A DNA stretch of 64,000 nt from Hydrogenispora ethanolica (GTDB lineage: Bacteria; Bacillota; UBA4882; UBA8346). Below the pieces are notes generated by a model, which searched no databases, was not told the DNA's origin, and saw nothing but the letters and a program-made list of their open reading frames with translations. Position 1 is the first letter of the stretch; the number at the start of each line of letters is the position of its first letter. Shown in pieces: positions 9,639 to 17,604 of the stretch. Both the position numbers and the translations under genes were made by a program. The DNA is taken from contig NZ_SLUN01000019.1 in NCBI RefSeq assembly GCF_004340685.1, forward strand, positions 48,856 through 112,855, read 5' to 3'.

Positions 9639-9660
9639 CCGGCGAAGAGCCGGTTTTTTT
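9639..9660 (+). terminator. Terminator after the aminotransferase gene
   Basis: Stem CCGGC / GCCGG with a 5-nt loop and seven T residues, 26 nt past the stop codon. Confidence 0.85.
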
Positions 9661-9678
9661 CATGGTAAAGTCCGTTTT

Positions 9679-9814
9679 TAAAAGCCATGTGATAAAGTCG
9701 TCCATTCGGAAATCATCCTTTCAGCGGACTAAAAAACGACCTTATCCCTTGCTTTTCTGAGCTTTTGTGTTCACCCTGGCCTTCGGACAGGGTTTATCAC
9801 AACGCTTTTAAAAG
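9679..9814. repeat. Dispersed palindromic element, copy 1 (two hairpin modules)
   Basis: Begins AAGCCATGTGATAAAGTC and returns about 60 nt later with ACGACCTTATCCCTTGC, forming a long imperfect hairpin (module gamma). It is followed by a second palindrome with arms GTGTTCACCCTGGCC and GGACAGGGTTTATCAC (module alpha), ending at CGCTTTTAAAAG. The same modules recur at 34.4 and 50.2 kb. It occupies most of the 302-bp gap before manA; no transposase is attached. Confidence 0.85.
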
Positions 9815-9915
9815 AACATAGAAGGAATCGGGAAGAAAAAAAACGAATAGAAATAACCGGAAAGATGCAGAAGAGGGTTCTTTTCGCCAAAAATTCATCG
9901 ACGATAAGGGGGATA

Positions 9916-10902
9916 ATGGTGCTTTATCCTTTGAAATTTCAGCCCGTGTATAAAGATTATTTATGGGGCGGCCGCAACCTGGAGCGTCTCGGCAGAAAAC
10001 TTCCGGACGGGATCGTCGCTGAGAGCTGGGAAGTCTCAGCCCATCCCGACGGGGTCAGCCTGATTACTAACGGCGAATATGCCGGTTCGACCCTACCCGA
10101 TTATTTGCGCCGTTTTGGCCGGGCGGCGATTGGCTCCGCCTTGCCGGAAGCGCATGCGCAACAGTTCCCGTTGCTCATCAAGCTCATCGATGCCAACCAA
10201 AAACTCTCGGTTCAGGTCCACCCCGATGACCTCTATGCCCAGTCTCATGAGGGCGGGTACGGCAAGAACGAGATGTGGTATATTATCTCCGCCGAACCCG
10301 GCTCCCAGATCATTTATGATGTGAGACCCGGGGTCAGCCGGGATTCGCTCGCCCAAGCCGTCCGGGAGAACCGCATCGCCGATTGTCTGCAAACCGTTCC
10401 GGTGAGCGCCGGCGACGCGTTCAATATCCCGGCGGGAAAAGTCCATGGTCTCGGGGCGGGGATCGTTCTCGCCGAAATCCAGCAGAGTTCCAATTTGACC
10501 TACCGTCTTTACGACTACGATCGGACGGACGCGGCGGGCCACAAACGGCCGCTGCATATCGACAAGGGGCTCGATGTCATCGATTTTGCGGCAGCCGGCC
10601 GGGATCCCAAGATCAAAGGGCAACGTTTTTCCCTGGGCCAAGCCGGAGTGAAAGAGCTTTTGGTCGCCAACCGCTATTTCGGAGTCGAGCTGTACGACCT
10701 GGATGGAGAGCTGGGAGAGACCACGGCCGGGGAACGCTTCTTCATCTATACCTTTATCTCGGGTACGGGCGAGATCCGTTACGCCGGCGGCGTTTTGCCG
10801 ATCGCGCCCGCCGAATCGGTGTTCATCTCGGCGGGGTTGGGCGATTTTATCATCGCCGGACAGCTTAAATATCTCAAATCTTATGTGCCCAATCAGCTTT
10901 GA
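9916..10902 (+). CDS. manA: Mannose-6-phosphate isomerase, class I
   Basis: Zinc-dependent cupin that interconverts mannose 6-phosphate and fructose 6-phosphate. The ATG at 9916 has AGGGGG 5 nt upstream and gives MVLYPLKFQPVYKDYLWGG, matching the short (about 315-residue) Bacillus-type ManA; the longer frame upstream runs through repeat-adjacent DNA. Motifs: LLIKLIDANQKLSVQVHPDD (zinc-binding Gln and His), KNEMWYI (zinc-binding Glu), IPAGKVHGLGAGIVLAEIQ (zinc-binding His) and SNLTYRLYDYDR. Length 328. It sits next to a sugar-catabolic region but converges on it, so co-regulation is not shown. Confidence 0.94.
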   Translation: MVLYPLKFQPVYKDYLWGGRNLERLGRKLPDGIVAESWEVSAHPDGVSLITNGEYAGSTLPDYLRRFGRAAIGSALPEAHAQQFPLLIKLIDANQKLSVQVHPDDLYAQSHEGGYGKNEMWYIISAEPGSQIIYDVRPGVSRDSLAQAVRENRIADCLQTVPVSAGDAFNIPAGKVHGLGAGIVLAEIQQSSNLTYRLYDYDRTDAAGHKRPLHIDKGLDVIDFAAAGRDPKIKGQRFSLGQAGVKELLVANRYFGVELYDLDGELGETTAGERFFIYTFISGTGEIRYAGGVLPIAPAESVFISAGLGDFIIAGQLKYLKSYVPNQL

Positions 10903-10920
10903 TGGGGTAAGCACAGTAAG

Positions 10921-10952
10921 AAAAAGGCCGGATAAATCTTCCGGTCTTTTTC
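10921..10952. terminator. Bidirectional terminator between manA and the sialidase-like gene
   Basis: Stem AAAGGCCGGA / TCCGGTCTTT with an A run on the left and a T run on the right, so it can end both converging genes. Confidence 0.8.
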
Positions 10953-11972
10953 TTATGGATTCGTATAGTGGAGCTCCCCAAAAACGATCCGTTCCCGTTT
11001 CCAAGTGTAAGTCAGATACACTCTATCTGCCGCCGCGATGATGGCGGGATAAGAATATTCGCCTTCACCGGCCTCCAGGACCAAGTCGTTACCCCAGGTG
11101 CGGCCGTTATCGGATGAGGTGGCCAAAACCAGCGGGGTACGCGGCCCCCAATTGAGGCCGACCGGGTTAAAAATAAGCGCCAAGACGCCATCCTGCAATT
11201 TGACCAGATCAATCCCACTGTTATTGTTGGGGAGTCCGGTAGGGTAAGCCTCGGACCAGGTCCGTCCGAAATCAGCCGAATCGCTCCGGTAGATCCGGCC
11301 TTCGGTACTCCGCAACAGCATATGGACCCGGCCCGGCTCCGACTCCCAAAGAGTCGGTTGGATGACGCCCCGGCCCCGGAAGGATTGTTCCGAGACGGGG
11401 ATATCGCTGCGAATCTCCATATCGGCGCCCTCATGAAGGCTCGCGATGCGGATTTCGTTGCTCTTCCGCCAGGTTTCTCCTTGGTCGATCGACCGGTCGG
11501 CGAACGCTTTCCAGATCCCGTCTTCAGTAGAGGCCGGCGCCAGCCAGCTGCCATCGGAGAGCACGATCAACTTATTCCGCACCGGGCCGCGTCCGCCCCG
11601 GTCACCGGGGACTAGTTCCACTGGTTCTGTCCAGGTCAGACCGTTATCCTGCGATATTTTCAAGCGGGTAGACCATTCCTTCAGTAGCCGCCCGACCTTA
11701 TAAAAGAGCCACACCGTGCCGTCGGGCCGGGTGAAGAGCACCGGGTTCCAATGAGGCAGCCCTGCTTCGGCGGCCACTTGGACCGGCGGGGTCCATTGCC
11801 CGCCGCTCCGCCGCGCCGACCAGATCGCCACATCATCGGCGCCTTCCCGGCTTCCGCCGAACCATGCCGCCAAAACATCTCCGCCCGGGAGTAAGGTAAG
11901 ATGGGAGGCGTGGCAACATTCGAAAGGCATTTTTCCTGTAAAGACAAATTCCCGGGTTACTGTTTTCAACAT
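10953..11972 (-). CDS. Sialidase-fold protein with BNR/Asp-box repeats
   Basis: Six-bladed beta-propeller glycosidase-like protein of the BNR sialidase superfamily. Four Asp boxes of the form S-x-D-x-G-x-T-W are visible: SQDNGLTW, SIDQGETW, SADFGRTW and SSDNGRTW. The ATG at 11972 has GGAGGG about 9 nt upstream and is preferred to a longer frame. It has no signal peptide, so it should be cytoplasmic and act on imported oligosaccharides. It lies downstream of and co-directional with the ABC importer, aldolase and IclR genes, separated by a 21-bp repeat array. Homologues occur with sialic acid, uronate or rhamnose utilisation; true sialidase activity is unproven, and I see only part of an Arg triad. 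Confidence 0.8.
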   Translation of the reverse strand: MLKTVTREFVFTGKMPFECCHASHLTLLPGGDVLAAWFGGSREGADDVAIWSARRSGGQWTPPVQVAAEAGLPHWNPVLFTRPDGTVWLFYKVGRLLKEWSTRLKISQDNGLTWTEPVELVPGDRGGRGPVRNKLIVLSDGSWLAPASTEDGIWKAFADRSIDQGETWRKSNEIRIASLHEGADMEIRSDIPVSEQSFRGRGVIQPTLWESEPGRVHMLLRSTEGRIYRSDSADFGRTWSEAYPTGLPNNNSGIDLVKLQDGVLALIFNPVGLNWGPRTPLVLATSSDNGRTWGNDLVLEAGEGEYSYPAIIAAADRVYLTYTWKRERIVFGELHYTNP

Positions 11973-12093
11973 GGAAAAAATCCCTCCGGTTAAACAATCG
12001 CGTTTTTCTACATTCCCGTTTTTCCTTATCGGCTTTTGTAAGAACAAAATGGTTGGACCATCTGCAACCGAACAGGGATGACAGGCGGGGAAG

Positions 12094-12430
12094 CTTCCCC
12101 GTGGTTCCGTCTTGCTTCCCCACGGCTCCGGGAAACTTCCTCAAGCTTCCGTCCTCGATCCCGAAACCTTGGGGCAGGTTCCGGAAGGCTCCGGGAAGCT
12201 TCCCCAGGCTTTGAGGAAGTAGGGATGATTCTTGGGGAAGAAAGGATCAGAAGATCCGTTGAAAGGATCAGTAGATCCCTAACAAGGATGAAAACCATAC
12301 CTAACAAGGAAGGAGGCATCCCTTACAAGGATGAAGGAATCCTTTGAAAGGATCATGGCATCCCTAACAAGGATGGCTTTTATCCTAACAAGGATGAAGA
12401 ACATCCTTGTTGGACCGAGGATCATCCCTG
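12094..12430. repeat. Degenerate tandem array with 21-bp period (array 2)
   Basis: About 16 units starting every 21 bp (12094, 12115, 12136, 12157, 12178, 12199, 12220, 12241, 12262, 12283, then after one extra base 12305, 12326 and so on). The first units start CTTCC and the later ones (C/A)AAGGAT, most with an internal dyad such as AAGGAT...ATCCTT. The array fills the 617-bp gap between the importer permease and the sialidase-like gene. Long frames run through it only because 21 is a multiple of 3. The remaining gap (11973-12093 and 12431-12589) shows no gene. Confidence 0.85.
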
Positions 12431-12589
12431 ACATGACCGCGCCGATCCGGGACGGACGAAAGGAAGTCCATGTCGGAATCGGAGCGGCGGCTCTTTGCCC
12501 GGGAGTTGGAACGAATGATCCATCGTACCGGTATGAAAGCCATGGCATAAGTCCATCAAAATCGCAAGGCTCACGCAGTCGACTCGCGA

Positions 12590-13429
12590 TTACCCCTTGA
12601 TACCGGAAGAGACGATGCCTTGCACGAAGAAACGTTGCAAAATCAGGAATACGATAAGCGTCGGCAATACCGCCATGCAGGCGGCCGAGAGCGAAATGCC
12701 GTACTGAGGGGCGGATCCGCTGACTCCGCCCGCGGCGCCCATAAATTGGGCCACGCCGACCGGCAAAGGTTTCAAATGGTCGGAACGGATGGCGATCAAC
12801 GGCCAGAGGAAGCTGTTCCAACTGGAGATAAAGGTAATGATCGCCACCGATGAAAGCGCCGGCTTGGAGAGCGGGATCATCACCCGGTAGAAGATGGTGA
12901 AATCATTGCAACCGTCGATCATCGCCGCTTCCTGCAGTTCGTTGGGGATGCTCCGGAAGAAACAGGTCAACAGGAACACTCCGGTGACATTGGCGCAGAC
13001 CGGCAGGATCAGGGCGGTATACGAGTTCAACATTCCAAGCGTGGAAAAGAGCATGTACAGCGGGACGACATAGGCCTGGATCGGAACCAGCAGCATGGAG
13101 ACGATCAGGCCGAACAGAATTTTTTTGCCCCGGAACTCAAGGCGCCCGAAAGCATAGGCGGCCATGGAATCCAGGACCAGCACCAGGACGGTGGAGACGA
13201 TCGCCAAAAAGACGCTGTTCCAAACCCATTGCATGAACGGGAACTTCTGCAAGACCAAAGTGAAATTCTCCAAAGTCGGGGTCTGGGGTATCCATTGCGG
13301 CGGATAACTGACGATCTGGCCTTCCGGCTTGAGCGCGGAAATAATGGTCCAGGCCATGGGAAAAAGAAAGATCAGCGCCACCAAACCCATCAGCAGATAG
13401 GGTAGAATGTTTATCCGTTTCGTCTTCAT
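12590..13429 (-). CDS. ABC sugar transporter permease, MalG/UgpE-like
   Basis: Inner-membrane subunit of a carbohydrate importer of the CUT1 class. Six membrane segments are expected from the hydrophobic stretches (for example LPYLLMGLVALIFLFPMAWT and the C-terminal AVLPTLIVFLILQRFF). The EAA loop that contacts the ATPase is ELQEAAMIDGCNDFTIFYRV followed by MIPLSKP. Length 279 is typical of MalG-type subunits. It starts 8 bp after the partner permease and completes the importer genes; no ATPase gene is in the cluster, so a shared MsmX-type ATPase encoded elsewhere is likely. Confidence 0.93.
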   Translation of the reverse strand: MKTKRINILPYLLMGLVALIFLFPMAWTIISALKPEGQIVSYPPQWIPQTPTLENFTLVLQKFPFMQWVWNSVFLAIVSTVLVLVLDSMAAYAFGRLEFRGKKILFGLIVSMLLVPIQAYVVPLYMLFSTLGMLNSYTALILPVCANVTGVFLLTCFFRSIPNELQEAAMIDGCNDFTIFYRVMIPLSKPALSSVAIITFISSWNSFLWPLIAIRSDHLKPLPVGVAQFMGAAGGVSGSAPQYGISLSAACMAVLPTLIVFLILQRFFVQGIVSSGIKG

Positions 13430-13437
13430 TGCTTCAC

Positions 13438-14295
13438 CTAGCTCTCAGCTTTAATGACTTTCGACTGGAAGAGGACCAGCCCGGTTAAGATCAACAAGAT
13501 CACAAAACCGATGGAGGAGCCGTAGCCCAGCGTAAAGTTTTGAAAGGCTTGACCGTACATGTACTGGACCAGGGTCAGGGTGGCGGTTCCTGGACCGCCG
13601 CTGGTCATCACATAAATCTGATCGAAGATTTGCACCGTGTTGATCAATGTCAGGGTTACGATCATCGAGGTGACCGGCGCCAGCATCGGTACGGTCAGTT
13701 TGATAAACATTTGAAAACCGTTGGCGCCGTCGATCCGGGCCGCCTCATAAAGACCGTTGTCGATGCCCTGGAGTCCCGCCAGATAGAGAATCATGTTGTA
13801 ACCCACCAGCGACCAGACGGTGACGATGGATACCGCGAACAACGCCCAGTTCTCGCTGGTCAACCACTCAATCGGTCGAAGGCCGATGAAGCGCAGGTAA
13901 TAATTGATGATGCCAAAGTTATTATCATACAGCCAGTTCCAGATGATCCCGATCACCGCCGGCATAATCACATAGGGGGAGAAGACGATGGTGCGCACCA
14001 GATTCTTCCCCTTCATTCCTTGGTTCAGCAATACCGCGAACAACAGGCTGAAAAGGACCAGCGGCGGGGCGGTCAACAATAGGAACAGGAACGTATTCTT
14101 CAAAGCAATGTGAAAATTTTGGTCTTGGAACAAATACCAAAAATTCTTGAAACCGATGAATTGGGGATTGCCGATAATATCCCACTTGGTGAAACTGACC
14201 AGAATTCCGGCGATGCTCGGGCCGAGCCGGAACATGATAAAGACGATCAAATACGGTAATAGAAAGAACAAAGCGACCTTCTCCTGCTTGCGCAT
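13438..14295 (-). CDS. ABC sugar transporter permease, MalF/UgpA-like
   Basis: Partner membrane subunit of the CUT1 sugar importer. The protein has 285 residues and six predicted helices. The EAA motif is GLYEAARIDGANGFQMFIKL followed by TVPMLAP, and the family sequence YVMTSGGPGTATLTLVQYMY precedes the last helix. Its start lies 88 bp downstream of the binding-protein gene, behind a hairpin that probably reduces read-through. A weak GGCAGG-like site precedes the ATG. Substrate is unknown; the adjacent aldolase and sialidase-like genes suggest an acidic or amino sugar. Confidence 0.93.
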   Translation of the reverse strand: MRKQEKVALFFLLPYLIVFIMFRLGPSIAGILVSFTKWDIIGNPQFIGFKNFWYLFQDQNFHIALKNTFLFLLLTAPPLVLFSLLFAVLLNQGMKGKNLVRTIVFSPYVIMPAVIGIIWNWLYDNNFGIINYYLRFIGLRPIEWLTSENWALFAVSIVTVWSLVGYNMILYLAGLQGIDNGLYEAARIDGANGFQMFIKLTVPMLAPVTSMIVTLTLINTVQIFDQIYVMTSGGPGTATLTLVQYMYGQAFQNFTLGYGSSIGFVILLILTGLVLFQSKVIKAES

Positions 14296-14334
14296 CCGAT
14301 AAACCTGCCTTCCCTCGACGGATTGCTGTTTTGC

Positions 14335-14371
14335 AAAGAAAAGGGGTATAGAATCGGGCCTATACCCCTAA
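14335..14371 (-). terminator. Intercistronic hairpin between binding protein and permease genes
   Basis: Perfect 9-bp arms AGGGGTATA / TATACCCCT (extended by one pair), followed on the minus strand by TTTTCTTTG. The position is the usual one for partial termination or mRNA protection, which makes the binding protein more abundant than the permeases. Confidence 0.75.
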
Positions 14372-14383
14372 CGATTCAGAAAA

Positions 14384-15673
14384 TCAGGGCGCGGATAGGA
14401 TGGAGTCCATCTCCTTTTTCATTTGAGCGACGATATCCAGGGGTTTCTTGTTATTGAACAGCGTATCCTGCGCCGCGGTCAGGATCGGGCTCGGCGCAAC
14501 CGATGAAAATACTTGGGCGGCCTTGGGCAGCGGAGGCAGGAAATGCGCATAACTCATCATGTTGATAAAGGCTTCCCGTCCCGGAAGTTTTTTCGTTTCC
14601 GCGATGGTGGACATCTTGGACGGGATGTTGCCGGATTTGGCCCATTCCGCCGAGTTGTCCGAGAGCCATTTGACGAATTGAACGGCGGCCGCTTTCCGGC
14701 TGGCATCGGCTTTCTTATTTACCGGGAAGGTGAGAATATGGGCTGCGGCCCACACCGCTTTTTTCTGGAAGATTTGCGGATAGGGGGCCACGCCGAATTT
14801 GAGATTGGACTTCTCCAGCACCGGCAACTGCCAGGGGCCATCGATCAACATCGCCACTTTTCCCGCCCGGAAATCATCGAACGGAGCCTTTTCACCTTTG
14901 GGGACGATGTTGTACTTAAAGACGAGATCCTGCAGGAATCCCCAGGCTTTGGCGGCTTTGTTATTGTTAAACGAGGTCCGGGTGGTCTTTTCATTAAATG
15001 TTTTCTCATTTTGTTGATACATCAAGGCGAACCATTGATAGAACGCGTGGTGGTTCATATTCATCCCCAAACCGTACTGGATGACATTGTTGGGGTCGAA
15101 ACCCGCTTCCCCGGCGTTCTTGCCGTTCTTGTCGATGGTGAGTTTTTGACCGGCTTTGATGAATTCCTCCAGGTTTTGGGGAGCGGAGGCTACGCCGGCT
15201 TTATCCAGCAATTCTTTATTGTAATAGAGCGCGTGAGTATGGAAATCCAGGGGTACCGCATATTGCACCTTACTGTAGAACGATCCCTGCCAGATGTTGG
15301 GCGTATAATCAGCCTTTTTCACTTTCACGCTTTTAACCTGTTTGGCATCGAGCACGCCCATGCTCGCGAACTGGCCGAGTTCAAAGGGGTGCATTGCCAG
15401 GACATCCGGAGGATTGCCGCCCTTTGCTTCGATGATGAACTTGGAGAAGAGCGGAGTCCATTGAAGCGTCATCAGGTTTACGGTGATCCCAGGGTGTTCT
15501 TTGTTGAATTTCTCCACCAGCCCCCGCATCACATCGCCATCCGGTCCGGTCCAACCGCCCCAGAAGTCGATCTGTACCGGGCTTGCGGCATGGACTCCAA
15601 CCGGTTGAAAGCCGAATGCCGATACTGCCATGACCACCAGCAACCCCAGTACGAATAGCCTTTTCATTTTCAT
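14384..15673 (-). CDS. Extracellular sugar-binding protein of the ABC importer
   Basis: Family 1 solute-binding protein that captures substrate outside the membrane. The start at 15673 has AAGGAGGAG 7 nt upstream. A signal peptide (KRLFVLGLLVVMAVSAFGF) is followed by ASPVQIDFWGGWTGPDGDVM, which is typical of CUT1 binding proteins. There is no lipobox Cys near the cleavage site, unlike most Gram-positive binding proteins, so membrane attachment is not explained by lipidation. Later motifs include FRAGKVAMLIDGPWQLPVLE and AVQFVKWLSDN. Length 429 is normal. It is the first transporter gene after the aldolase. Confidence 0.92.
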   Translation of the reverse strand: MKMKRLFVLGLLVVMAVSAFGFQPVGVHAASPVQIDFWGGWTGPDGDVMRGLVEKFNKEHPGITVNLMTLQWTPLFSKFIIEAKGGNPPDVLAMHPFELGQFASMGVLDAKQVKSVKVKKADYTPNIWQGSFYSKVQYAVPLDFHTHALYYNKELLDKAGVASAPQNLEEFIKAGQKLTIDKNGKNAGEAGFDPNNVIQYGLGMNMNHHAFYQWFALMYQQNEKTFNEKTTRTSFNNNKAAKAWGFLQDLVFKYNIVPKGEKAPFDDFRAGKVAMLIDGPWQLPVLEKSNLKFGVAPYPQIFQKKAVWAAAHILTFPVNKKADASRKAAAVQFVKWLSDNSAEWAKSGNIPSKMSTIAETKKLPGREAFINMMSYAHFLPPLPKAAQVFSSVAPSPILTAAQDTLFNNKKPLDIVAQMKKEMDSILSAP

Positions 15674-15701
15674 TCAAACTCCTCCTTTTTTGATCTGTAT
15701 C

Positions 15702-15735
15702 AAACAGCTTGCGCCAGTCCGGACGTAAGCTGTTT
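15702..15735 (-). other. Stem-loop between aldolase and binding-protein genes
   Basis: Perfect 9-bp inverted repeat AAACAGCTT / AAGCTGTTT with a 16-nt loop, in the leader of the binding-protein gene. No long T run follows on the minus strand, so it is more likely an mRNA processing or stability element than a terminator. Confidence 0.5.
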
Positions 15736-15798
15736 TACAAATGGATTGATTGTTTGTTACGCATTGTTTAAAATTCGGCCGGAAAAAGAAATGTCCTG

Positions 15799-16722
15799 TT
15801 AGATTCCGTAATTTTCGGAGTAAATTGCAACCATTTGCGCAATGTCGCGCCGTACGGCGTCGGTGATCGGGATGTAAGGCTCAGTGACTTTTTCGCCGCA
15901 TAACGAAAGTTGGGATAGGGCCGCTTTCCGCCAGACAATGGCGGACATCCAGGAGTTGCTGTAAAGATTCATTTTGTTCATGGCATTGATCTGATCGGCG
16001 ATACTCCGTGCTTTGGAGAGTTCGCCGTCACGGATGGCTTCATAGAGAGCGACAAAGAGGCGCGGGAAAACATTCCCCAGCGAGGGGACGATACCATGGG
16101 CGCCGGCGGCCAGGCCTTCATAGCCTATCGATTCATCGCCAACGAAGATGCGGAAGGCCGGATTGTCGTGATAACGGGAGATGATCTGCTGTAAATAATC
16201 GCGATTCCCGCTGCTGTCTTTGATACCGACGATCTTGGAACCGCTGCCGGAGAGGATCTGCTCCAGCGCGGCGAGACTGATATTGGTGCCGCAAGTCACC
16301 GGAATATTGTAGAGTAGGATAGGCAGGGAGGAACGCTCCGCGACTTCGGAGTAGAACGCGACGATCTCGGCGTCGTCATGAACCGGATAATAATAGGGAG
16401 GGGAGACCACCACGGCATCGGCCCCCAGGCTCTCGGCGATTTTGAGATTTTCGATTACCCGATGGAGTCCGGTGTCGCTGATGCCGACCAAAACCGGGAC
16501 CCGCTGTTGCGTTTCGGCGATGGTGACTTCCATGATCGTACGTCGCTCGGCATCACTTAAGCGCGCAAACTCCCCTGAAGTACCCAGCGGAAAAATGCCA
16601 TGCACACCACCCTTGATTATATAATTGATCACTCGCCGCAGAGCCGGGACATCGACAGTTTCGTCGTTATGTAACGGGGTGACCAAAGGGACGATGACTC
16701 CATGCAATTCTTGGCTGTCCAT
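15799..16722 (-). CDS. DapA/NanA-family aldolase (dihydrodipicolinate synthase or N-acetylneuraminate lyase fold)
   Basis: Class I TIM-barrel aldolase of the DHDPS/NAL superfamily, which cleaves or condenses pyruvate with aldehydes. Motifs: LGTSGEFARLS (GTSGE carboxylate-binding site), SPPYYYPVHDD, YNIPVTCGTN (the conserved catalytic Tyr) and the Schiff-base Lys in KIVGIKDSSGN. Length 307. AAGGAG lies 9 nt before the ATG. Location beside an IclR regulator, a sugar importer and a sialidase-fold gene, and not in a lysine operon, points to a catabolic 2-keto-3-deoxy sugar acid or neuraminate lyase. Substrate specificity cannot be fixed from sequence alone. Confidence 0.88.
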   Translation of the reverse strand: MDSQELHGVIVPLVTPLHNDETVDVPALRRVINYIIKGGVHGIFPLGTSGEFARLSDAERRTIMEVTIAETQQRVPVLVGISDTGLHRVIENLKIAESLGADAVVVSPPYYYPVHDDAEIVAFYSEVAERSSLPILLYNIPVTCGTNISLAALEQILSGSGSKIVGIKDSSGNRDYLQQIISRYHDNPAFRIFVGDESIGYEGLAAGAHGIVPSLGNVFPRLFVALYEAIRDGELSKARSIADQINAMNKMNLYSNSWMSAIVWRKAALSQLSLCGEKVTEPYIPITDAVRRDIAQMVAIYSENYGI

Positions 16723-16740
16723 TGGAAAAGCTCCTTTCCT

Positions 16741-16766
16741 ATTATATGTTCATCATTAATGAACAT
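16741..16766 (-). promoter_or_regulatory. Promoter -10 element and probable IclR operator of the aldolase-importer operon
   Basis: A perfect inverted repeat ATGTTCAT-N5-ATGAACAT (16746-16766) abuts and overlaps by one base a TATAAT (16746-16741 on the minus strand) just ahead of the AAAGGAG site of the aldolase gene. The geometry suits repression by blocking RNA polymerase. A shorter TTCAT-N5-ATGAA recurs upstream of the neighbouring IclR gene. Confidence 0.65.
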
Positions 16767-16807
16767 CATTCACAATTCATGACAAAAAAAGAATCATTTC
16801 ATTGTAT

Positions 16808-17548
16808 TCAGCGTTGGATTAAACCTCTCATTTCCCGGGTTGCCCGTAACAACATGGCCGCATACTCTTCGATCTTAGGCTCGGTAAAACGTAACGAGGG
16901 GCCGGAGATGCTTACCGAAGCGACAGTGGTCCCTTTATAGTTTTGAATCGGCACGGCGATACATTTGATTCCGTACTCATGCTCCATGTTATCGATGGCA
17001 TAACCCCTGGCCCGGATCAGGTTCATCTCTTGTAAAAAGGCCACCGGATCGGTGATCGTATAGGGCGTGAATGGCTCCAGGCCTTTGGCGATGATTTTTT
17101 GAAGCTCGTTCTCCGGCAGATTGGCCAAGATTGCCTTGCCGACGCCGGTGCAATAGAGCGGCGCTTTCAGGCCGATGACGGATCGCCCGGGCGTAACGCC
17201 GATGGGATAGATGGCATCGATATAGATGACTTCGTCCTCGGAGAGTTTGGCTAAATAAACTGTCTCGCGACTGGCATCACAGAATTCTTCCAGATATGGC
17301 CGGATAATCCGGCGCAAATCATGGGTGGCGTAAAGATTGTTGCTTAATTGCAGCACTTTCATACCCAAATGATACTTATTCGTCTCCGGATTTTTCTCCA
17401 AAAAGCCCGCTTGTTCAAACGTGGTCACAATATTGTGAACCGTGCTCTTTAACAGGCCGGACAGTTCGCTGAGTTCGCTGATGCCGCGTTCCGGAGCGTC
17501 ATTGGTAAAATAGTCCAATAATTTGATGGCTTTAAATAAGGATTTCAC
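16808..17548 (-). CDS. IclR-family transcriptional regulator
   Basis: Winged-helix N-terminus (AIKLLDYFTNDAPERGISEL, LLKSTVHNIVTTFEQAGFLE) followed by the IclR effector domain (ALYCTGVGKAILANLPENE, then GYAIDNMEHEYGIKCIAVPI and VASVSISGPSLR). The effector is usually a small organic acid from the regulated pathway. The cataloguable start is GTG at 17548, but it lacks a spaced ribosome binding site; an in-frame ATT at 17563 (ISEPKVKSLFKA) has AGGAG about 9 nt upstream and gives a family-like N-terminus, so a rare ATT start is possible. It precedes the aldolase-importer genes and likely controls them and itself. Confidence 0.9.
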   Translation of the reverse strand: MKSLFKAIKLLDYFTNDAPERGISELSELSGLLKSTVHNIVTTFEQAGFLEKNPETNKYHLGMKVLQLSNNLYATHDLRRIIRPYLEEFCDASRETVYLAKLSEDEVIYIDAIYPIGVTPGRSVIGLKAPLYCTGVGKAILANLPENELQKIIAKGLEPFTPYTITDPVAFLQEMNLIRARGYAIDNMEHEYGIKCIAVPIQNYKGTTVASVSISGPSLRFTEPKIEEYAAMLLRATREMRGLIQR

Positions 17549-17577
17549 CTTTGGTTCAGAAATGGGAATCGCTCCTG

Positions 17578-17604
17578 TTCATTATTGATGAAAACGATTC
17601 ATCA
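17578..17604 (-). promoter_or_regulatory. Probable autoregulatory operator of the IclR gene
   Basis: Contains TTCAT-N5-ATGAA (17578-17592), the same half-sites and spacing as the operator before the aldolase gene, overlapping a second inverted repeat TGATGAA-N5-TTCATCA (17586-17604). It lies directly upstream of the IclR coding region. Confidence 0.5.

Noticed and set aside
8270..9688. Long minus-strand frame opposite the aminotransferase gene
   Set aside because: It is the antisense shadow of a gene with clear PLP motifs; no family features and no ribosome binding site.
12078..12600. Two short plus-strand proteins over array 2
   Set aside because: No ribosome binding sites, and composition is dictated by the repeats.
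14513..15658. Plus-strand frame of about 380 codons opposite the binding-protein gene
   Set aside because: Antisense shadow; the minus-strand frame has a signal peptide and family motifs.
17586..17604. TGATGAAAACGATTCATCA as a CcpA cre site
   Set aside because: The right half does not match the cre consensus; the symmetric TGATGAA-N5-TTCATCA form fits the local IclR half-sites better.
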